Source: Impatiens glandulifera (Eukaryota; Streptophyta; Magnoliopsida; Ericales; Balsaminaceae). Taken from it: a stretch of 64,000 nt of DNA. Shown piece after piece: positions 21,642 through 32,802 of this stretch. Position numbers and translations under genes: made by a program. The stretch covers positions 3,066,273-3,130,272 of the forward strand of contig NC_061870.1 of assembly GCF_907164915.1 (NCBI RefSeq), read 5' to 3'. The notes beneath the pieces were generated by a model that saw only the letters and a program-made list of their open reading frames with translations, ran no database searches and was not told the origin of the DNA. Numbering within the stretch: the stretch's first letter is position 1; every line of letters starts with the position of its first letter.

Positions 21642-21937
21642 TTAACCTTAACTAATTAACGTTTAATTGTTTCTCATGTTTTTTGTCTCTCTATATATAT
21701 ATATATATGTGTGTGTATGTCGCATATTGGCATCGTCCAGGCAATATCTCGGGAGGATTATTTCGTCGTCGTCGAAGGTATTTATATACATTTTGTTCTC
21801 TATTATTAATGCATGTAACCATTCATTCAAAATTTGAATTTGTGAATTTGATGTTTAAATCTGGTCTATCTAAGAAAAAACAACTATTTTAAACTATACT
21901 CTAGCTATATATGATTATATATTGCCTTTTCTTAACC
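21642..21937. other. Intergenic with AT/GT microsatellite
   Basis: No gene; a (TA)n(TG)n run at about 21688-21717. Confidence 0.6.
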
Positions 21938-22095
21938 CCACCAATGTAGTCTGGTGGTAAGAGTTGGCTTAAGAGACCCAAAATATCATGGGTTCGATTC
22001 TAACTGAAAGTACTTTGAATTGAAGTGGAGGTCATGGTTGTGGGGTATCATGTTAGTTTTCCTTAATTCAATATATATATATATATATATATATT
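21938..22095 (+). mobile_element. tRNA-derived SINE candidate
   Basis: Pol III-like A box region gtagtctggtggtaagag (21946-21963) and B box gggttcgattc (21990-22000) at tRNA-like spacing, followed by a non-tRNA body and a (TA)n tail at 22068-22093. It does not fold into a complete tRNA, so it is a SINE-type retroposon rather than a tRNA gene. No target duplication could be fixed. Confidence 0.55.
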
Positions 22096-22162
22096 ATCTG
22101 TTTGGTGACAATGCATGTGCATATATAGAAAGTGGAGGGTTTTTGTTACAACCATAATTAGT

Positions 22163-22445
22163 TGAGCCTCGGTCGTGACATGATTGTCGAGTGTCATGAC
22201 CGGGAGGCTACCTAAGAAGTATCGTGTGTTTGCGATCTAGGCACAAAAATTGTCCAAGCTTCGGTCGTGGTATGATTACAGAGTTCCAAGACGAGAGGGT
22301 GCCTTAGAAGGGTCTTGTGCGTGCGACATAGGCACAAGGTTTTAGCCAAGCTTCGATCGTGGCATGATTGTGAAGTTCCAGGATCGATAGGGTGCCTAAT
22401 ATAGGTCTCGTGCGTGCGACATAGGCATAAGAGTCAACGAAAGCC
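22163..22445. repeat. Three tandem copies of a ~93-bp unit
   Basis: Copies begin near 22163, 22257 and 22350 with caagcttcggtcgtgg-type starts. Each runs through catgattgt-gagttccagga, gggtgcctaa and cgtgcgacataggcac. They are GC-richer than their surroundings. Confidence 0.85.
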
Positions 22446-23689
22446 ATCTCATTGAGAGGATACGCGCACCGAATGTGGGAGAAACATAGTTGACTAGTGA
22501 CAGTTATGAGAAGACCGGGTGACGACCAGGTGACGACGACAAAGGGGTGTCAATATTGTGGGTGATGTGGCTGAAGTAGTGAGCAATTGTGAGAAGTTGT
22601 AAAAATTGAGGGATAGAAGATGGTGCAGATGGGCGATTACCAACCACCCCTTCCCAGCTTACCACGTCCCATCAACTACTTGGAGATGGTGCAGATAGGA
22701 GGATAGGAGTTAATTAATTAAATATAGCCTTATAGGATTTGAACCCAAGGTCTCCCTTCCTAGTACCTTTAACTATCCTACCTAACAAACTCACCAACCA
22801 ATTCTTTCTAAATAAATACTACCCATCTGACTTCACCCATCTACACCTTGAACCATCGGCCGAACCTCTCAAGATCCGAACCGACCCTCGTACAGGCCAT
22901 GAGCTACATGGAAACTGACTGGCCTTAATGCCAATTTAGTTTGAGTTCTTATATTTTTTATTTAAATGCTTTAATTAGATAAAAAAAATATATATATAAA
23001 ATACAAGAAAACATTATTTTTAAAAGAAAAAGTATTTTAGGACATGTTTAGTTCTTTCTTTTAATTTTATTTTTCTTTTTATTTATATAAATTCAAGAAT
23101 ATATATAAAACACAAAAAAAATCATTTCTAAACAAAATATATATATACATATATAAATAAATTAAATAAATTAAATAATAATTCGTTTAGACTTTACTTC
23201 TTTTTAACTAACATCTTACCTTTTTTTATATATGCCTCTATTTTTCGATCTTCGCGACTCGTTTACCAGTACCCGATTTTTTTTAGATTTAGGACCAATG
23301 ACATAGACACGTGCACTAGGAACATAATGATACAAAACTAGACACATGTTTAGGCTTGGATTACCTTTAGACGCATGCTTAAGGGTTGGACAAATAAATA
23401 AGGTGTATAATAATATTCCTTTTAAATGGCCAAAAGTTTAAAGTAGAAACTATAATGGGACATGCACGTTGAGACATAGTGTGAGGGTCATTTCTCACGT
23501 GTAACCGAACAATGAACCAAAAACAGAATCTATAAAACGCGTTTAAACATGTAAAATATTTTACTTTCCTAATTTCTCGACTAGTAATTAGGTGGCAATT
23601 CTAAAAAAGTCAAAGTTAGACTAATTTGACATTTTAATATACATTCTAGTCAAGCCTAATATTTTGGTTCCTCGTCTCACTCGAGACCC
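22446..23689. other. Intergenic, with a possible second SINE
   Basis: No gene. At 22735-22800, on the minus strand, a B-box-like GGTTCAAATCC and an A-box-like TTGGTGAGTTTGTTAGG suggest another tRNA-derived SINE (weak). The rest is AT-rich. Confidence 0.45.
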
Positions 23690-24298
23690 GAGAGATAGAT
23701 GAATTATGGGGCGCGACTAACAAGTACGAAAACCCTTCTCGAGAAGGGTTGATTTTTGGTCTTATAACTTTTATGGCGACTCTATTGGGAAGTAATTGAT
23801 GCTTAACTTGAAATATATTTTGTCCATTCTTAAAAATAATTTTTTACACCTTTTATATAAATAATCTAAAATTTAAAAAAACTTTAAAAATACAAAAATA
23901 ATAAATAAAGGCGAAAAGGTACATCACCCAACTTCGCATTTCTACGTGCATTGGTTCTAATCTTGGGCACATCGCCCTTTATTTTAAGGTAGTACACGAT
24001 GTGCGTTGTGCGACATCATCTATACACCTATAGTATTATGTGCAAAGATTAGCCAATGAGGAATGGCGATCTGTTCCAAATGCTTGAGTGATGTTTTGTG
24101 AGTTTGACTTAGGTCCTAGGATTATATCCCCTCTTCCATATTTTTAGTGAGTTTTCCTTTTAAGATAATACTACAAGGCGGTGGGGAGAAATTCCCAATT
24201 GAGTTTATTCACTCTTATATTGACGGCTTCTCTTGATATGTCGGGGATCTAACTTTCTCTTATGATTTCACTTAGACACAAACACCAAACACTACTCC
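23690..24298 (+). mobile_element. Tat/Ogre-type Gypsy fragment: LTR end and primer-site region
   Basis: At 23772 the plus strand reads TGGCGACTCTATTGGGAAG. This resembles the primer site of plant Tat/Ogre retrotransposons, which I recall as Arg-tRNA primed, and the similar minus-strand site at 58424-58441. The preceding aaacccttctcgagaaggg is a hairpin. Element 2 begins at 24299, apparently inside this older element. No gag coding was recognised here. Confidence 0.45.
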
Positions 24299-26294
24299 TG
24301 TTGGGTTAAATTAAACAAAGAAAAGAGAAAATTAATTAAGAAAAGAAATAATTAGTTAACATTAAAGATTATGCACCACATAATTTTGATAATATGATTT
24401 GAATAAAACTAAGTTGGGTTATTTTCCTTTGTGCAGGTACAGATCTAAAGAAGATTGTCTTCTTAGACGTGGTCTAAAGGAAAGCGCAGTTGGACACAGT
24501 CTAACTCCTTTAGACGTGGTCTAAAGGGAAGCGCAGTTAGACACGGTCTAACTCCTTTAGACGTGGTCTAAAAAAAGCTCAGTTAGACACGATCTAAGTC
24601 TAAAGGGAAGCGCATTTAGACGTTGTTTAACTTCTTTAGATGTGGTCTAAAAGGAAGCGCAATTTGGCGTCGTCTAACTTCTTTAGACCTGGTCTAAAGG
24701 AAAAGTGTAGTTAGACGCGGTCTAACTCCTTTAGACGTGGTCTAAAGGGAAGCATAGTTAGACGTCATATAACTCCTTTAGACGTGGTCTAAAGGGAGGC
24801 ATAATTAGATGTTGTCTAACTCTTTTAGACATCGTCTAAAGGAAAAGTGCAGTTAGACGCGGTCTAACTCCTTTAGATTTGTTCCAAATGAAAGTGTTGT
24901 TAGAGGTCGTTTAACGCCTTTAGACGTGGTCTAAAGGGAAGCGAAGATAGACGTCGTCTAACTCCTTTAGACGTGGTCTAAAGGGAAGCGCAATTAGACA
25001 TCGTCTAACTCCTTTAGACGTGGTCGATAGGGAAGCACAGTTAGACATCGTCTAACTCCTTTAGACGTGGTCTAAAGGGAAGCGTAGTTAGATACCGTCT
25101 AACTCTTTTAGATGTGATCTAAAGGGAAGCGCAGTTAGACACTATCTAACTCCTTTAGACATGGTCTAAAGGGAAATGCAGTTAGACGTCGTCTAACTCC
25201 TTTAGACGTGGTCTAAAGGGAAGCGCAGTTAGACGCCGTCTAACTCCTTTAGACGTGTTCTACAGGAAAGTGCAATTAGATGCGATCTAACTCTTTTAGA
25301 CGTGGTTTAAAGGGAAGCGCAGTTAGACGCTGTCTAACTTCTTTAGACGTGGTCTAAAGGAAAGCGCAATTAGACGCCATCTAATTCCTTTAAATGACCG
25401 AAGAAGCGTCTAACTACGTTCTTACTCAGCTCATCTGTAGTTACCGTTTTCAATAGTCTGACAAGCAAGCTGATCTGAACAAATTAACAACTGCCACGTA
25501 CACTAATATTCAAATTGACCACGATGCAATATAACAGTATATCAGAGAATATTCGGCATACTACCTGTCTTGTATGGCCACGTTCCCAATGCCCAGTTTG
25601 ATGTACTTTCGTACTATTGGCGTTCGTCTAGCGGACACATGCCACATGTTCTCAAAGAAAGTTCGATCGTTGGTGCACTTCAACTAAAATAGAAGCCCAA
25701 AGACTACGGATGAACTACCGGTTACAAGCTTCATCAATCTGCCTCATACATACCTGTCTTACAAGCTGTTTAAGCTCTCTCTGATTATCCAATCTCTCAA
25801 GATCAAGCAATAATTATTTATTGTTTGTCTGTGTGAATATCCTGTAATTCATTCACTGTTCATTCTGTATGAAATCTCAGTGTTGTAAGTTGAACATGGA
25901 GTGTTTTGTTCAATATAGTGTTAGCTAGAAGTTTAGAAGTAGTCAATTGTTAAGTTTTGTGGTTTCTGATTGGGTTTGTGTAGTGGGTTCTATACAAATC
26001 AAAACTTTCTAGTAAACATATTTTCTGTTGAGAAAGAAGGGGTGACTTAGGAGGGTTTACTCCGAACATCCATAAACAAACCTTGTGTTCTTCACTTTCT
26101 ACCATTGACATTTATTCATCTGAAACTTTAAATCTAACAAACGGTTCCGCATTTGAACTTGTTCAAGAGTTTGTGAAGATTTGTGAAGAATAGAAACATA
26201 TTTTAATTTCTAACAGAGTTAAAATCGAATTGAAGTTTTTAAGTTGTTCACAATAGTTAGACCCCCGTCTCTATTGTCAACATCGATCCTAACA
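24299..26294 (+). repeat. 5' LTR of Copia element 2 (1996 bp)
   Basis: Starts TGTTGGGTTAAATT and ends GATCCTAACA; the terminal TGTTRGG/CCTAACA words are inverted. It includes a ~950-bp array of 47-bp units (24451-25400) and, near 26050-26080, the reverse complement of the TTTATGGATGTTCGGAG block shared by all three Copia elements. Confidence 0.9.
24451..25400 (+). repeat. About 20 tandem 47-bp units with two palindromes each
   Basis: Each unit carries TTAGACGTCGTCTAA (perfect inverted repeat around one base) and TTTAGACGTGGTCTAAA (perfect inverted repeat around GTG), joined by CTCC and GGGAAGCGCAG. Copies vary mainly by transitions at the CpG positions. Confidence 0.95.
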
Positions 26295-26296
26295 AG

Positions 26297-26308
26297 TGGT
26301 ATTAGAGC
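26297..26308 (+). other. Primer binding site of Copia element 2
   Basis: TGGTATTAGAGC, one base (C to T) from the initiator-Met-tRNA complement, two bases after the LTR end. Confidence 0.9.
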
Positions 26309-26346
26309 CTCGTTTTCTATTCTCAAGCATCATCATATCCGAAATC

Positions 26347-28140
26347 ATGTATATGGATGCCACCAACAAAGTTCCTATGTTCTGTAAGGAAAACTACAAC
26401 GAATGGAAGGTAAGAGTGCAAACTCATTTATCTTTCATAGATGATGACATGTGGTTTGTCATCACCGATGGTCCGATAAAGATTGAGATGCTGAGATCCG
26501 AGTGGACCAGTGAAGATAAGAGGAAGAACAACCTCGACAACATGGCTAAAGACATCCTCTACAATACATTGGATGACAATATGTTCCACAAGATCATCAC
26601 ATGCCCCACTACCAAAGAAATTTGGGAGAAACTGACTCAACTGTATGAAGGCAACGAGCAAACCAGAAAAAACAAACTTATGGTTGCCACACATCATTTT
26701 GATAACATCAATATGCTTTCTAGAGAGATGATGACTGAGTTCGATGAGAGATTCAGTAAGATTATCACTACTTTCTCCACTTTGGGCAAGGTTTACAGCA
26801 ACATGGAGGTTGCGATCAAAGTCATGCGTTCTCTCCCAGAGAGTGGGATTTTAGACGATGGCCATGAAGGAGTCTAAAGATAGAGCTCTATGATTTGCTA
26901 GCCGATCTGAAGGCCTACGAGTTTGAGATAAACTCTAGGAACGAAGAGGAGTATTCCACGTCTGTCATTTTTACCAAGGCACTTGTGACTGCTAAGGAGC
27001 CACCTGCTGCCAATTATGTGAAGACTGATGCTGAGCATATCAGCAACGATGCCATGGCTCTCTTCGTGAAGAAATTCGGCAAATTCATGAAAAAGAGCAA
27101 TCATAACTCAAGCTCTTAAAATAATAACAATGATGATAAGAGTAACTATAAGGCTAACTTGAAATGTTTTAACTATGATAAACTTGGACACTTCAAGGTG
27201 GAATGTAGGAAACTAAAGCGTGATGACAAAGGAAAGATGAGAAAAGGGCAACAAAGTGCTGAAGGCTCTCATGGATACAGATATCAAGGTCAAGTAGGCC
27301 CAAAGCGACTTAGATGATTCTTCATCCAGCGACAACGATGATGAAGTTGTTACCTTCGTCATGGCTGAGAAAGAATCTAAGGTATTTGATTTCTCCTCTG
27401 AATAGTTTACAAGAGATAAATTAACTATTGCACTTAATGACATGGTCATTGAGTACAAAAAGTTGTCAGACTCTTGTAATGAAATAAGATTGAAATATGA
27501 AACTGATTAATCTTGTTCATCTCAAACTTCTGAACCAAAAGATTTTGAAAACAAAGTGGCTGAGCTCATCTGAGAATGAGAAGCTCAACGAAAATGTTCA
27601 AACACTTTCTTCTGAAAACTAACGTTTAACTTATGTGTTCAGTTCCTGAACCAGGTCTGGAGATGCATTTAGACAGCAAATAAGTATGATGAGGCCTGTC
27701 GGATACAAATTCGGTTTAGGATTTCATAATGCCAGCCCAGACAAGTCTTGTGAAAAGTTAAACTCGGTGAAAGACAAGTTTAAGTCAATAAGCTTTGTAA
27801 GGTGTAGTTTAATTGATAAGGGAACTGATCCTAGCTTTGAAGATCTAACCTTAAAGGATGATATAGTTTATGTTAAGAAAACTGAAAGTTGGATGAAGCC
27901 CAAGAAGGGAGAAGCCAGCAAGTCTGGCAAACCAAAACCTGACAGGAAGTCAAGGAGTTTTAGAAGAAGAAAAAAGCATCCTCTAAAGTTAACGAATCAG
28001 CTGTTAGTAGGAAGACGTCTACTAAGCCTAAATCGTACGCACTAATCACCACACAACATGGAAAATCCATCAAGATAACTCAAATATGGATTCCCAAAGG
28101 ACTGATTGACTGAGGACCCAACTGAATATGGGTACCAAAA
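26347..28140 (+). pseudogene. gag of Copia element 2, decayed
   Basis: Begins at the ATG of MYMDATNKVPMFCKENYNEW. The UBN2-like part is open to 26877 (EEMMTEFDERFS-type block, SNMEVAIKVMRSLP), then frameshifts. It resumes at 26895 LADLKAYEFEINSRNEEEYS and has a stop after KKSNHNSSS. It carries a knuckle in which the second Cys is Tyr (CFNYDKLGHFKVEC near 27158). It passes an FDFSSE-stop-FTRDKL block, and the basic tail at 27686-28045 ends in WIPKGLID-stop-GPN-stop before IWVPK at 28125-28140. The tail matches the gag C-terminus of element 1. Confidence 0.85.
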
Positions 28141-28149
28141 AGTTGTAAA

Positions 28150-28335
28150 TATGTATTTCATATGTAGAACAGGTCAGCTGAATGGAGTAATCTGGGAGCA
28201 TGTTAGTCAAAAGCATATTCGTCTAGAATATATCACAACGAATTAGCAAGTGGCAGACGTGTTCACGAAGCCACTCACGAGACTAAGCTTTCTCACTTTA
28301 AAAATATTTTGGGTCTTGTAGACCTCAATTAAATA
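28150..28335 (+). pseudogene. C-terminal remnant of pol (RNase H end) of Copia element 2
   Basis: Only the last ~45 residues remain: WEHVSQKHIRLEYITTN-stop-QVADVFTKPLTRL, then ILGLVDLN-stop after a frame change. This matches the pol end of element 1 (EHVQEKHIRLEYVS, VADIFTKPL, ILGL). The gag end and this remnant are only ~50 bp apart, so protease, integrase, RT and most of RNase H have been deleted as one block. Confidence 0.85.
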
Positions 28336-28357
28336 TTTTTTAATTAAACATGCACAA

Positions 28358-28660
28358 ACTGAGGGGGGAAATTTGTTGATTAAAGTGGTTGGACAGACGT
28401 GTATAGACGGAGGTGTCAATCAGTCTGATTAGATCAGTTGTCTAAAGATAGCATTAATTAGACGTGATATGCCTGAAGAAACTTACTATCTAAGCATGTT
28501 AGACGTCCGTAGACGAGCATGGTTAGATGTCGTCCGAACAGACGCATGTTAGACGTCTGTAGACGAATGTGGTTAGACGTCGTCCAAACAAGACGTCTAC
28601 CCAGCTTAGATGTGAGGCATACGGATGGCATAAACGTGTAACTACGTTTATACTTAGGTG
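28358..28660 (+). repeat. Internal polypurine tract followed by LTR-like sequence
   Basis: ACTGAGGGGGGAAATT (28358-28373) is followed at once by TGTTGATTAAAG. This resembles the LTR start TGTTGGGTTAAA, and repeated TTAGACGTC/AGACG words then run through about 28620, as in the LTR arrays. It looks like the 3' end of an element lying inside element 2. Confidence 0.6.
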
Positions 28661-29055
28661 CCTCATATTCAAACGAGTGGGACAGCTGTCCAATTTGCCA
28701 TTAGTTGTCTATGTACTTTTTGTTGCCCAGAAATTGAATAGTCACATTTCAACTACTTGAAGACACGTGTCTTTTAATGCTAATAATATCACTAATATAT
28801 ATGACAGTTAAGTTATACATGTCTTTTAATTAATGATGACCATTCTTGGGTAGACGCTTTAATTAAATGACGGTCTATTTTCAAAAATTGTCTTTTGGAC
28901 ATGTAACCTTTCACATTTTATTTAAGGCTTTCCTGCATGCCAAAAAAGCTTTTTTTACGATATCTTTGAAAGCTTTCTGAAAAACCCTAATCTCTTCTTT
29001 GCCTTCTCTCTAAAGAAAACATAACTTCTTCATCATCTTTTCTTTAATCTCAAAG
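28661..29055. other. Spacer inside Copia element 2
   Basis: Leader-like sequence before the accessory gene; no supported coding. The last 60 bases are T/C-rich, typical of a 5' UTR. Confidence 0.5.
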
Positions 29056-32000
29056 ATGGCTGCTAAGAAGATTGTTTCTCTTTCTCAACATATCTTACAG
29101 GTAGACTTTGAATTTATCTATGCTTATGAACAGAAGGACGTTGTCGATATGTTCAAAACCCTGGAAGCGTATGGCCTTAGGAAGTTCTTGGAGGCTCGTT
29201 CATTCTCTATGAAGAGGAAGTCCGAGAGCTCTTGAGTTCAGAGAAAGTTCTTAGAGATTCCATTGAGGCGACTGTGAAGTGCGTCCAGTTATCCATTTTC
29301 GAAGCCTTATTCGCCGAATTCTTCGAACTTCCATTGGAGGGCCACGCTTTCGAAGTCGCGATTCCAGCAGAAACTATTTCAGAAATGCAGACCCTCTTCT
29401 CAGACATAGGCGGTCCGATTAACATCAACGGGAAGAAGAGTGTTATAAAATACCACTTCTACATTTTGAACGATATTGTTGCTAAGTCGTTTCAAGGAAG
29501 AGCAGTGTCCTTCAATCTCTATACTCAAGATTGGTTTGAGTATATGGTAGTTATAACTAGAGGGATTCCAATCAACTAGGTGTCCATTCTTTTCTCAACT
29601 CTGTGTCAGATGGTTTCTCCATCACAAGTAGAGTATGGGCTTCACAGTCCAACTATGCTAGCTCTTGGAGCATCTGGAAGTTCCTATGGGTGGGGGTGCG
29701 ACTATTAACCCCTACCGAATAATGATGGAGATCTTTGTGAAGAGCTTCTTGGCATGGATGAAGCTCGTGAAGGAGTCAAAGTCTAAATCCAAGCCTCCTC
29801 AAATGAGTGGTTAGTCGATTACTCGGTCCAAGCGTTTGGCGACCTCTAGCCGCAAGACTCCCGCTAAGAGGGCTAGGCCTTCTGTTATGGAGTCTGTTGT
29901 CAGTTCAAACAGTCAGAAAAGGGGACCTGTTAGGGACTCTAGAGAAGTTGACTTCGTTCCAAAAAGGGCGAGAGTTGAAGGAAACCCTATTGCGTCCATT
30001 CCTTTGTCATCTTTCTCTCCATCGTCTTATGCTAGCCCATTGAAGGAGAAGGATGTGACATCAGCTTCTAAGGCTGATAAGACGGAAATGAAAAAGAATC
30101 AAAAGGAGGCGTCTAAAGCCATTCAGACGTCCTCCAAGGACAATGCTTCTACAACCTCGAGTGACATTTTTACTACTCAGCAAAAGATGTTCAAGGAGTC
30201 GCTTGCACATGTTGAGGTGTAGACGCCATTCAAGGTAACCCTTTCTGTCCCTGTAGCCATAGAGCCCAATGTTAGAATTCTCGTGGTGGAACAAGCTGAT
30301 AGGCCAACTGTTGAGCCAATTGGTCACCCTATTGAGAATTTTCAAGGAAAATACACGATTGTCTTCTCCTATGAACTAATAGCCAACAAATATGCTGACA
30401 TTATTAAAGTTCGTATTTCTGAAGTAGAGTAGGAGGATGTGCCTACTGCTGTTGCTGTTGGTATTAATCAAGAAGCACCCGTCCAAACGGTTGCTTCCCT
30501 AACGCCGCTATTTTAGAGAATATTCTTACTAAGTACATTTCTCCATTCGCTCTTCTTAGAGAACATGTTCCTACCCTTAAACTTGTCAAACTTCTTCGGA
30601 AAAGAAATTATGTGGTTGTGTTTGCTTCTGAACACACATCCGAAGTTGATCAAATTGTCGACATTATAATATAAGAGGTTGAAGTGAAAGAAGTTGAAAG
30701 TATCAAAGCTTTCGACACGTGGGTGAGCCACAGACTCCATTCTCTATTCACTAAGATGATAACCGGTAAGAATATAGCAAAGGAGTGTAAGGAAATGTTG
30801 AAATGGAGAAGTCTATATTCTCCTGGACAGAAACGAAGAATGTCCATGAAGCTCTTAAGCGAAGATAGCTTGTTGTGGAAAACGCGAAAGGGAAAACACT
30901 TTTTCCATATTACTGTCAATGGAGAGAAAAATTCAAGTCCTTTGACAAGACAGCTCAAGTGGACGCGAAGATTCTAAATCGTATCCGCTTACTCATGGAT
31001 TTCTATTGCTCCATTGTCATCCAATTCATTCATAGAACAAAGTCATCTAAATATATTGGTCTTCACATCAAACCATCTTATACAGATCTCAATTGCTCAG
31101 ACGACAATGAGGAAATGTATCTATTGATGACATGCCATCTTTTCAAGGTGAGCCCCGACAGATTTTTAGGGCTGAACAGATGCTCTCGGAAGATGAAGAG
31201 TAGGCGGTTATTCTTCTCGCCAAACTGAAGGTATCATTTATTGAAGAAATGAGGTTATATGAATTTCATAACATTGAGCAGACGTCCCTCCTGTCTAAAG
31301 CTCAACTAGAAATTTCTCTCGTTGAGGAGGAAGAGGTCGTTGCTCCTAAATTTGAGTAGACGCCGTCAATTCAGAAAGAGAAGTCTGAAGTTCCCCTGAC
31401 GTCTGAACAAAGGAAGTCACCGTCTGTTGAGAGGGAACCCTCAAATTCATTCGAATAGAGGTTGGCTCCATCTACTGAGGGGGAATCCTCAAAGTCATCC
31501 AAACAGAGGTCGGCTCCGTCAGCTGAGAGAGAACTCTCGAAGCCATCTGAACCAGAACCGATCCCATCCGCTGAGGGGAACCCTTGAAGCCATCTGAATA
31601 AGAGCTGACCCCGTCTGCTAAGGAGAAACGTATCAGTTCCCAAAGAGCTCTTGAATCCGAAAATGCTAAGTCTTCTTCTTCGTCCGAAGAGAAGACGTCT
31701 GAAGAAAGGATGCCCAGTCCTCCAACCCTTAATCACTTACCTTTTGTGAGGATAGTTTGTTCCCTTCATGAACATATTTATGTACATCCTCATCTCTTTG
31801 AAGACATGTCAGGTTGCATTTTGGAGTTATGTGGTGAAATTCAAGGGAACACTTCCCAAGCACCTACCAAAGACAAAGAACTAGAGCACTCGATTTAGGT
31901 TAGTCTTTGTGCCAATCCTATTCGATTTGTTCCTGTTGGTTCGCAAATTGTCTCATCTGCCCTCCTTTTTCTAAGGAAGCCTCTCTTGGAGATGCAAGCT

Positions 32001-32660
32001 TCCACAAGGATATTATGAATAGTTTGGGCAAGATTCAATAGAACATACTAGATATGTCATCCAGACTACAAAATCTTGAAAGGGGATCTATAGCAAACAC
32101 AGTAGCCAATGTTGCCTTAACTGCTACTCAGAAAGGCACCGATAAAATTCTGCTGAAAAAAACGTATGAGTTAAAGCTTCTTGACACTCAGTATAATAAG
32201 ATGGAGTAGAATATGCACAAACAAAATACTAATATTTTTGCCGAGTCGAATTCCTTCAGTCTTGAGGTTCACCATGAGACAAGGTCTTTGATTGAATTTG
32301 TAATTCTTCAAGATATGGAGGTTTCCAAATCGCTAAGGAGTGTACAAGCCAAACGCCTAGAACAAGAAGATGACAAAGAAGACAATGAGGTTGAAGCTGC
32401 CAAAGCTAGAGCCATTGCTGATATCGACCCTGATAATGTTAAAAAGGGCGAAGGTAGCAGTAGAGGGGGGTCAAGCACTCATGGCACTCGATCGGGAAAA
32501 AATACCTGCTTAAGGTGGCCGAGGTAGCTACCAATCTGATTGAGGTGGCCGCGATCGAAGAAACGATATAGGTGGTGGTGGTGGTGGTCGAGATGTAGGT
32601 TGGTTGCATAACCTTTTAACCGGGGAATCGGTTCTTCAAGACGATATTCCAAGAATCAAA
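29056..32660 (+). pseudogene. Accessory gene of Copia element 2, many frameshifts and stops
   Basis: Starts MAAKKIVSLSQHILQVDFEF at 29056, then AYGLRKFLEARS. A frameshift near 29205 moves into SSEKVLRDSIEATVKCVQLS and continues FFELPLEGHAFEVAI, IKYHFYILNDIVAKSFQG and FEYMVVITRGIPIN-stop. These blocks match the plant-transposon domain of accessory proteins 1-3 of element 1. The Ser/Lys-rich linker (29830-30220) is open. The tail has a Pro/Ser/Glu repeat (31380-31640), a Glu/Lys helix near 32330-32420, and a Gly/Arg-rich end (SSRGGSSTHGTRSG; poly-GGT at 32571-32590). Overall layout equals accessory protein 3 of element 1. AGACGTC words recur through the coding region. Confidence 0.75.
31380..31640 (+). 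repeat. In-frame ~48-bp repeat in the accessory gene of element 2
   Basis: Four to five copies of a unit encoding roughly PSxExEPSKSSEQRSA; a coding minisatellite in the linker of the accessory pseudogene. Confidence 0.7.
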
Positions 32661-32788
32661 AGGGAATGATCTTAAATATATCATCTTACGTTATGTACTT
32701 TTAATACTTTGGACAATTCTTAAGTTCATATTTTTAAATTGAATTTGTGTTCTTAACTCGATTGTTCTAGCTTAGTTTTAACATCATC

Positions 32789-32802
32789 AAAAAGGGAGAA
32801 AT
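32789..32802 (+). other. Polypurine tract of Copia element 2
   Basis: AAAAAGGGAGAAAT immediately before the 3' LTR; almost the same word as the element 1 tract. Confidence 0.85.

Noticed and set aside
21940..22010. A tRNA gene
   Set aside because: A and B boxes are present but no cloverleaf or acceptor stem; better read as a SINE head.
24451..25400. CRISPR-like array
   Set aside because: Units are contiguous with no unique spacers, lie inside an LTR and are in a plant genome; a minisatellite.
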